64,000 bases of DNA from Carya illinoinensis. Lineage: Eukaryota; Streptophyta; Magnoliopsida; Fagales; Juglandaceae. This document shows positions 56,606 through 64,000 of the stretch, piece by piece. The notes beneath the pieces were generated by a model. It was not told where the DNA came from and searched no databases. It was given only the letters and a program-made list of their open reading frames with translations. A program made the translations under genes and the position numbers. How positions within the stretch are numbered: the stretch's first letter is position 1; each line of letters starts with the position of its first letter. The stretch lies in contig NC_056765.1 of NCBI RefSeq assembly GCF_018687715.1, positions 16,505,001 through 16,569,000 on the forward strand. The letters are read 5' to 3'.

Positions 56606-58433
56606 ATATACTTTTCCTTGATGTATTGTCTCTATCAATAAGTACATTTTATTTTTATTTATTATTATTATTTTTTTTTTTAAGTTTGATGTTTCTTCTA
56701 TCTAATGGTCGTGAGTCCTTGGGAATTCGTAGTTCCCAATATTGGATACCATATTTCTCTATATAACGAATTAAGCTCAATATTATGAGCATTAGTCATG
56801 CCTCAAAGCCCTTATGCATAGTTCAATTAACCCATTTACAGCTTACGGTACTTGATATTTTCAAGTTATGCATGTATATATGGCTGTCTTAAGTTATTGT
56901 AAGATGCCTTTTTTTTTTTTCTTGGCTCATTGACATTACGATCATGATCTACTCGATAACTTTCAGCTTTATTCATATTTTAATATCTCGAATTCAATCT
57001 TTTATTAGATTATACGTCTTCCTAATTATGTCTATCATACTTGTCATAACCAAGATAGAGGAAGTTTAGCCAACCATGCAGTAGTTTCTCTTATAACTAT
57101 TTTATATCTTATTTTACAATTAACCAATGTGATGGTGCTACCTCATTAAAAATTATTTTTTTTATTTTTTTATTTGAGTTTCTAATAAAAACATAATCGC
57201 CCTCTATTTGGAAAAGACGTACAATTATAAAAAAAAACTTGTAAAAGTGCATGTATCGATCTTGGAGTACTAATTAATTAAGTTTAGTTTGATAAAAATA
57301 AATGATGTGGCTTAAAAGGACTAAAATTCTATGTTAGTATCAAAATTTTATATACCAACTAAAAGATCATAGATTATCACAAAAGAAAATTTGAAGATGT
57401 TGGCCAAATAACAAGCCAAAATTATGGGAAAGTAAGCTAAGGCAAACTAGCATACATGATATGTTATCTTGATCATCGATCTTGATTGATTTGGCGTTAT
57501 TCTTCGTTTGTAACGTTCATACGATTATATAATTATAAAAGAATATAATATGATTGATTATCGAAGCTATTTATATTCATATTATAATTTGTATTCTTGA
57601 TGAATTGCACTATACGAATTTTTATGACAAGAATAATCATTTTAAAAAATAAAGATAGAATTTTTTTAAGAAAACTATTTTTAAAATACTAATTGCTAAT
57701 TATACGTTTCTCAAGTCTTGAATTTTTTTAATATATATTTTTTAAATCTTTGAATTTTTCAAAATTTGTTTTTAAATTTCTAATGTTTTTAACAAGGGTA
57801 TGTGACCATTTTTTTATGGAGGGGGGAGATTGCTAATTTTTATTAATTTGAAGGGACAATTGTTAAAATTGCTGACAGGAAATTATATTAACATTGTGAT
57901 AGTTTGAGGGGTTTTACCTATTTATCTCAGTTAACGTTTAACAAACACACAACACAATTCTGCAATGAAATGGACAATGTTAATTCAATTACCATTTGGT
58001 CTTTGTTAACACAAATGCAAGGGATCGATGTGTGTCGATCATTGTGAATATTTATCACGACGTCGCGATCCTTGTCAAGGTGGGGTGGGGACGCCATAGC
58101 TTTCAATTAATGAACATCGATCATATTAATAACACGAAAATGACTTATTTGTGTTTCTTTTATTATTCGTAATTTAGATTTCTACTTCTCTATTTAGATT
58201 TTTACTTCTCTATTTAAAATATAAATATTTGTTAAAACATTTGCAAATATCTTTTATCGTTGTAAAAATGATGGTGGTGTATTATTTTACTCTTAGACTA
58301 AGGTTTGCTAGGAATAATATCTTTTATATGCTAAGTGTTAATAGATAGATCATCACAAGAGAAAATTATTGGAAGTTGGCCAAATTACAAGCCAAGACTT
58401 AACTAGGGAAAGCAAAGTAAGGCAAAAACATAC

Positions 58434-58509
58434 CTGATCCGTTATGATCTTCAAATTGAATATTGTCTTTAGAAGCAATAACCAATGCAATGTGATGATT
58501 GTGATCCAT
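58434..58509 (-). pseudogene. Possible first exon of the ankyrin/PGG gene
   Basis: ATG at 58507-58509, 25 codons (MDHNHHIALVIASKDNIQFE...), ending at a good donor (ggatcag/gtatgt). A GA-rich leader lies directly upstream (58532-58554), as in many plant 5' UTRs. Its position and strand fit the pseudogene to the left, but no ankyrin motif is in it, so the link is inferred. Confidence 0.4.
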
Positions 58510-58765
58510 ACAATTTAGGAGGAAAGAAAATGAGAGAGAGAGAGAGAGAGAGAGTAGACATAAAACAAGTGCTCGTGTATATAGTCTCCAAGAAGGATAT
58601 TCACACATGTGTGAATATCCTTCTTGTGCCTTTTTCTTTAACCCTCTAGTCTAAACTTTAGAATTAATACAACAAATTCTAATTAGAAATCCGAATCAAT
58701 TCAGTTTGGTTTTTTAAGGTATAAAATCTGAGATCATTATATTGTTAGAATTTTATGGATGTTTG

Positions 58766-58796
<31 letters not shown>

Positions 58797-58999
58797 TAGT
58801 ATTACTTTAATTCGCTCAGGTGTACCGGCCCATATTATACTTTCCAAAAACATTGACGGTCTTCCCATTGTGATCTATCCCGTTATGATCAGCTAATGCT
58901 ATTGGATACTACATATTAATCCAAGTTTATTAAGTAGCTTAACCACGTTAAAATTAGCATGACAGCTTGAAAAATGGTCATTTAAAAAAAAAAAAAAAC
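58510..58999 (-). promoter_or_regulatory. Upstream region of the possible ankyrin/PGG first exon
   Basis: Holds a (GA)n tract (58532-58554), an inverted pair gaaggatattcacaca/tgtgtgaatatccttc (58590-58624), and a (TA)n(TG)n microsatellite (58768-58796). No clear TATA box can be assigned. Confidence 0.4.
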
Positions 59000-60920
59000 C
59001 AAAATCATATCATTTCATTCATAAAATAGAATCCATACAAAACTTATCCTTTAATAACTTGGTACCAATACAATCAGGCCCTTCCTCTAACCATATCTTC
59101 TCTTCTTCAACATTCAGTGCATGCTTTGCCAATTTGTGAGCAACCATGTTAGCTTCTCTATATACAAGTTAGACTTTTCATGATGTCTTGCAGCAAAAAA
59201 TCCTTCTAATTAATCTCTTCAAGAACCAATCCCTTCCTAGCCTAGCTCTCATCCGAAGTAGAAATAGCTTCAACTACAGTCTGTGCATCTCCTTTAGAAA
59301 TTAAATTTTTGAAACCCAACTTATCAGCCCCCATAGCTCTTCTATGTGTGATAGCCTCTACAACATGCTCCACCCTTACATAAAGACACATTTGGATTTC
59401 CCCTTCACAATCCCTGGCCATAACTCCAATCCCAATTCTATTATTTTTTGAGTCCACATCTGCATCCCAACTCACCTTGATGACACGCTCCTCTGGTCTA
59501 CACCAACTTCTAGTACTTCTGTCACCTCCTTAAACCCTTTGGTCCTCTAAAATGTTCACTTGTGCACTCTTAAATTCTTCTAGTCCTTGTTGAGCAGTGG
59601 AGAACAATTGATGAGGTACTTCAAATTGATTCTCAAAAAGAAAAGCATTCCTTCTATACTAGATTCTCTTCATAACAGAAACCACCAGTTCCATTTATTC
59701 ATCTGGTAAACTAACTAGCAGTTTCTTCCATGTCTTCAGAAAAACATTAAAATGCCTAGACCACTTATGCACTAGACTTTGGTTTACAGACTACACATCA
59801 ATAGCTGCTGGACAATTCCATAGCACATGACAAATTGTCTCTTCCTCCAACTCACATATAGGGCATAACTGTGATGTGATAATCTGTTTCTCCATTAAAT
59901 TCCATCTGGTTGGAAGAATCTCATGACAGGCTTTCCATATGAACATTTTAGCACTACCTAGGACATGTAAACTCTACACTTTCTTCCAACAGTTTCCTTC
60001 ATCTAGAGGAGATGAGGTTTCACCTCCATATGATTTCTTTGTTGAGTGAGCTAAGTGATATGCACTTTTTACTAAAAACATTCAATTTTTAGTAAAGCTC
60101 CAAACGAACTTATCTTCCACTCCCATTCTACTTATAGGAATAGTAAGTATGGCTTCTGCTTCCCTTTGTGTGAACACCTTTTCAATGATAGATTTCTTTC
60201 AGCAACACTTGTCCTCATCTCTAGCCCAGGTAACTTCATATCTAAAGTTTTTCCTTCTAAATCTTCTTCTTCTTTTACAAGATCTATCCACCCTCATCAA
60301 CAAAGGCCTATGATCAGAGTATCTAGCAGCTAGCACATCAACTATAACCTCTTTATACTTAGATATCCAAGCTGCATTTGCCACTGCCCTATCCAATCCC
60401 TCCTTGGTAAAAGTATCATCCTCATGTTTATTGCTCTAGATGAATTTATCACCTCTCCACCCAAATTCAAATAGATCATTTTCCTCTAGCACCTGTCTGA
60501 AAATACTCGTATGCAATTTAGCTCGTGGATGTCCACCCCATTTCTTATCATGATACAATATTTCATTAAAATCTTCAATTCTACACCAAGTTCTATCCTC
60601 CACAGGTTTTAATACTAAAAGTATCCCCCATGCTTCTTTCCTCTTGCACAATTCAGGGTGATCGTAAAAACCGTAACCTCCTACCCATTCTCTTGCCCAG
60701 ACCCCTTGATCCATGAATGAATGTGTCTATGTGAAAAACTTTGAGTTTCCACTATACTTTCTTCTTTCCACAACAAGGCCAAACCCCCTTTCCTTCCAAT
60801 GGGATAAACCACAAAACAGCCTGAGAACCCCAACCTTGAACTTGTTCTCCTAAATTTGGAAACTTTTAATTTTGTTTTAATAAGAAACAAAATTTTGGGC
60901 TGCTTCTCCTTCACTATTAG
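59000..60920 (-). mobile_element. L1-type LINE with reverse transcriptase deleted
   Basis: In minus-strand order: the endonuclease domain at 60199-60914 in several frames (PKILFLIKTKLKVSKF, GRKGGLALLWKEESIV, CRIEDFNEILYHDKKWGG, YSDHRPLLMRV). Then, within about 20 bases, comes the region before the zinc-binding domain (PISRMGVEDKFVWSFTKN), a zinc-binding part (LCPICELEEETICHVLWNCP, about 59810-59890), and the RNase H-like domain (SWDADVDSKNNRIGIGVMAR, 59242-59475). The whole RT is absent, an internal deletion. The 3' end is near 59000 by an A/T run. Confidence 0.82.
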
Positions 60921-63204
60921 GTAAAGGTCTTAATCATTAAGTAATACTACATTAAAAAATCACTTTTCTTAATCATTAAGTAAAAAAGTAAATAAATAAA
61001 TTTGTGAGCGGTCAACAGGAGCAGTGCATTTGGTGCGGCAAAGTAGTTCTATTCTTTCACTTTCTTTTTAATGAGCCATTCTTGAATACTACATTAAAAT
61101 TGAAAAGCAAGAGAAAGGAGAGTAGTAGTGCAGGTACTACGTACGGGAGTAGATGCATGTATTAATAATGTTTCCAAAACCAGAGCTGATTTTTACCTGG
61201 GAAGCAATATCGCGTACATCGGGCCATTGCTAAGATGGGAGATTCAAGTTGGTCGTCAAGAGCCAGTGCCAAATTTGGAGATTTGCCGATTAAATCTAAA
61301 GCAATATCTGTTGTGTTGTTTCGGGCCGCCGCGTACGTACAGATCGTGAATGGTCAAAAAGAAATCAACGTACATACTTACATAAGTGACATCTCACAAA
61401 AAATAAATTTATAAATTAATGATGCAGTTAAATTGAATGAGATAATTTTATTTTTGTGATACTTATCTCAAATAAATAACATATTATATATTGATGGATA
61501 GTAAAACATGGAGTTGTTACCACATCATAAAATATTAAGAAAATGATGAATATCATTTTTCTAAATTTTTTTTACAATAGAGGTATCGATGTATTTCAAA
61601 CTTATTTCAATCAAATTTTGAGATAGAGAGAGAGATATACCAGCTTGCTGATTCTGATCACTTGGACAAGTCCTACTATTACTTGATGATCCGACCATGT
61701 TAATCTATCAGCTAGCATATATCCCGATACGGATAATATTGGTGTTAGTTATAATATAGGAACATAATAAAAAACGATTAAAAAAAAGTATGACTGGTTA
61801 ATTATAGAACAATTAGCATGAAGTGCGTGCATGCATGCATGGCAAAACAAAAAAATAAAATAAAAATCAATATCGGATTTTAATTATTAAGCTACAAATT
61901 CTAGAAAGAACCATGAAAAGGCTAGGAAAGTTCCTTAAAACGATTTTGAGACAAATATATAAGTAGCTACAAATCAAAACCTATAGGTTTTGATTTGTTC
62001 TGTATTTTCCTGGTAACAGCTCGATCGGTCAACGCAGCACTAATTTCAGTTTTGGAATAGAAGTTAGATCTGCAGCTCTCTATATATATGTATAATGTTG
62101 TGAACAGAAAGACATTATATGTATATTTCATTTGTTAGCACTTTTACGTTTTTAGCCCTTTGTGGGTATTGTAATTGCCTCGCTCGCACTTCGCAAGAAG
62201 TTCTGTGGGTTTCTTTTCATCTAACAGAATCTGGAATATTTTTACACAAAAAAAAAAAAACCTAAACAAGAATGGCATTTGATTTCTGAATTTGTACTTA
62301 TTTCGCAAGCTCCAGAGCAAAATTTTCCTCTTCTTTCTCAAGAACCTTTCAGTGGCAGTTTCGACGAGGGAAAGAAACTTATTTTGAATTTGCATGAGAC
62401 GAGACCAAACCCAAAATATGTTCTGATCTTAAAAAAAAAAAAAAAACACTCCTCAGAGAACTGGAGAGACAGAGAGTAGATCTGAAATCACACCCATATA
62501 TATTAAATTTAACCAAAAAAAAAAATCTGCAAACTATATGTTCAGATAAAAAAAAAAAAAAAATCTAGATGAATCAAGAAACAGATGGCACATCTAAGAA
62601 TCTACAAGTTAGAATAAAAAAATCATACCCATATACATTAAATTAAACCAAACTCAAAAACAATCTTTAAAATATATTTTCAGATCTTAAAAAAATACAA
62701 TCTGCAAACTATTTTAGAACTAAAAAAAAATTCAAAAGTTGGCAAGATGGCGACAAACGTGGAGACTGCATGACTCAAGAACGAAGAAAGAAAGAGAGAT
62801 ACATGGAAGAGGGAGTATTGGGAGAGAAGGAGACATGGAAGGACGTTTTAGGTAAGGTTTTTGAGAAATGGGTGAGTGTTATGAGGCTGAGGAGGATTAC
62901 GGCATGGGGGGGAGAAGAATAAAGCTGGGAGCTTGACTCTGGAAGAGAGAGACCGAAGAGGCTAGGGCAAGTGAAGAGAAAAAGTAATTTGGGGGCTTTT
63001 AGTTCAGTAGCTGAAACGGTGCGCAGAAGGAATTAGGGGCTTGCGGCGTCGTTTGCATACCTGGGAGCTATATTGCTCTTAAATAGTTTTATGTAATAAA
63101 GCTGTAGTTAATTTTGCTTTAAAACGTTGTAGTTTAATTTTGCTTTAAACGCTGTGTTTGGACAGCTGGTTGTAGGGGCTAGGATGTCTTTTTGTTTTTA
63201 ATTC
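60921..63204. other. Intergenic; A-rich direct repeats; no gene recognised
   Basis: The frame at 61128-61349 and the one at 62144-62395 on the minus strand have some protein-like composition but no family I recognise. At about 62485-62560 and 62620-62705 a stretch is duplicated (atcacacccatatatatt, ttcagat). Near 63005-63050 aacggtgcgcag and ggcgtcgttt resemble half-palindromes common in plant LTRs. Confidence 0.35.
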
Positions 63205-63425
63205 TGTTAGAGCACGCAGATAAGGGGGAAACGGGATGGCTGAAGGCTTTGTCAAATACCTGAACAATTAATTGGTCATCTTCTTTGGAGGTTTTGGATT
63301 CCTCGAAAATCCAAGTTATCAGCAATGGAAGTACTGTAACTTCCTCTTTTCATCATCACCTGGGTTACGTAATTTCTCCCATATCCTGCCACTATTTTAC
63401 ATCTTATTGCAGTAAGTCCATAACA
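63205..63425 (+). repeat. Probable 5' LTR of a Gypsy element running off the window
   Basis: tgttagagcacgcag ... tccataaca, 221 bp, TG...CA. It ends two bases before a tRNA-Met-like primer site and about 200 bp before a gag start. The left border is inferred from the TG and typical length, because the second LTR is outside. Confidence 0.5.
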
Positions 63426-63427
63426 AG

Positions 63428-63445
63428 TGGTATCACTTGGAGCCA
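63428..63445 (+). other. Primer binding site of Gypsy element
   Basis: tggtatcacttggagcc resembles the tRNA-iMet complement (tggtatcagagc) with mismatches. Confidence 0.5.
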
Positions 63446-63624
63446 CCGATTCTCCCATTTTTTTTTTCACACTTCCGCACATTCATCACCCAACCAAACA
63501 TCTTATTACAAATCTTAATATCCAACCAACCCAGAAATACATAACAATATACACCTTTCCATCCCCAAAATTTTCAATTTCCATCTGCCAAACAACCCAA
63601 AAAATTGACCCCAACATCCCTTCC

Positions 63625-64000
63625 ATGGCGGACAATACTCGGTCCAAAGCGGAGAACAAGGAGAACAAACAGCGCAAGCAGGAAGACCAGGAGACTGCCA
63701 TCAACCGTTTGACGGAAAGGCTGGACCAAATGTCTGAAACGCTACATACAATATGGGAGCGCCAACAACAGGGTCCTGAAAATAGGTATGAACGAGACAA
63801 TGAGCACAATGATAATCGAAAAATATTTACAAGGGGAGTCAAATTAGATTTTCCCCAATTTGATGGGGCTGACCCAGCTGATTGGGTGTTTAAGGCAGAA
63901 CATTATTTCGAATTTCATCAAACACACCCCGCACAAAAGCTATTGATGGCTTCCTATCACATGCATGGAGAGGCACTTATTTGGTACAAAGGAGCTTGGA
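63625..64000 (+). CDS. Gypsy Gag, N-terminal part, cut by window end
   Basis: ATG at 63625 starts MADNTRSKAENKENKQRKQE, a charged helix, then LTERLDQMSETLHTIWERQQ. After this comes the conserved start of the gag domain, VKLDFPQFDGADPADWVFKA, and SYHMHGEALIWYKGAW, which runs to the last base without a stop. This form is seen in chromoviruses such as Reina, Galadriel and CRM relatives; the lineage cannot be decided. The upstream leader and primer site support the start. No lesion is seen in 125 codons. Confidence 0.85.
   Translation, partial: MADNTRSKAENKENKQRKQEDQETAINRLTERLDQMSETLHTIWERQQQGPENRYERDNEHNDNRKIFTRGVKLDFPQFDGADPADWVFKAEHYFEFHQTHPAQKLLMASYHMHGEALIWYKGAW

Larger units (their letters stand above)
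55002..58433 (-). other. Presumed intron or deleted region of ankyrin/PGG pseudogene
   Basis: AT-rich with two MITEs and a promoter-like block. No ankyrin exons were recognised, although the gene should have several repeats, so coding sequence was probably lost here. Beyond 56606 I see nothing distinctive. Confidence 0.4.

Noticed and set aside
61128..61349. 73-codon plus-strand frame
   Set aside because: Some protein-like stretches, but no motif, no homologue I recognise and a GT/AC-rich start.
61641..61698. Possible alternative first exon (MVGSSSNSRTCPSDQNQQ) with a gctg/gtatat donor
   Set aside because: Nineteen codons with no motif and no exon to join. Not strong enough to list as a gene.
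62144..62395. 83-codon minus-strand frame
   Set aside because: Partly A/T-run translation (FRFFFF). No recognisable family and no splice or promoter support.

Overview
This is nuclear DNA of a flowering plant. Plant introns are AT-rich, and the transposons belong to plant families: SIRE, Ale and Tork-like Copia, Tekay and Athila/Tat-type Gypsy, CACTA, Helitron, L1-type LINEs and MITEs. A woody eudicot is likely and Fagales is possible from the repeat style, but the species cannot be fixed from sequence alone. No rRNA, tRNA, CRISPR or prokaryote-style operon was seen. Nearly every long reading frame belongs to a mobile element, and host genes survive only as fragments.

Layout. 1-8.9 kb: AT-rich intergenic DNA holding a CACTA terminus (1-325), a MITE (1261-1661), a three-exon remnant of a replication protein A large-subunit C-terminal domain (3602-4263) followed by a Helitron 3' end (4531-4560), a short retro-insert with a perfect 16-bp target duplication (7003-7281), and a small unidentified ORF (8087-8323). 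8.9-18.7 kb: a full-length SIRE-type Copia element on the minus strand, with 0.89-kb LTRs, a 5-bp TSD and an extra 'envelope-like' ORF. 18.7-21.6 kb: LTR fragments and a FAR1/MULE-type transposase remnant.

21.7-41.2 kb is a three-level nest. An L1-type LINE (minus) was interrupted by a 16.2-kb Tekay chromovirus (minus, TSD gcttt). The left LTR of that chromovirus was in turn interrupted by a 6.7-kb Athila/Tat-type element (plus, TSD caaac) that carries only gag and a damaged protease. The Tekay polyprotein lies in one frame from gag to chromodomain. It is broken only by five nonsense codons, and it contains a convincing 96-nt candidate intron exactly between gag and protease.

41.2-47.3 kb: an old Tork-like Copia remnant (3' LTR, gag, protease pieces) with a solo LTR inserted in it, and a 153-bp tandem array next to its gag start. 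47.3-58.5 kb: pieces of an ankyrin-repeat/PGG membrane-protein gene (ACD6/ITN1 type, minus strand), now a pseudogene. A complete Ale-type Copia element (47908-52680) and a (GA)n tract lie in its intron; two MITEs and an orphan promoter-like stretch lie in a further intron. 59.0-60.9 kb: a LINE with its reverse transcriptase deleted. 63.2-64.0 kb: the 5' end of another Gypsy element (plus) that runs off the window.

The most interesting items are the candidate introns in the Tekay element, the gag-only Athila-type element with nearly identical LTRs, the RPA fragment with the Helitron end, and the 153-bp array abutting the PGG exon.
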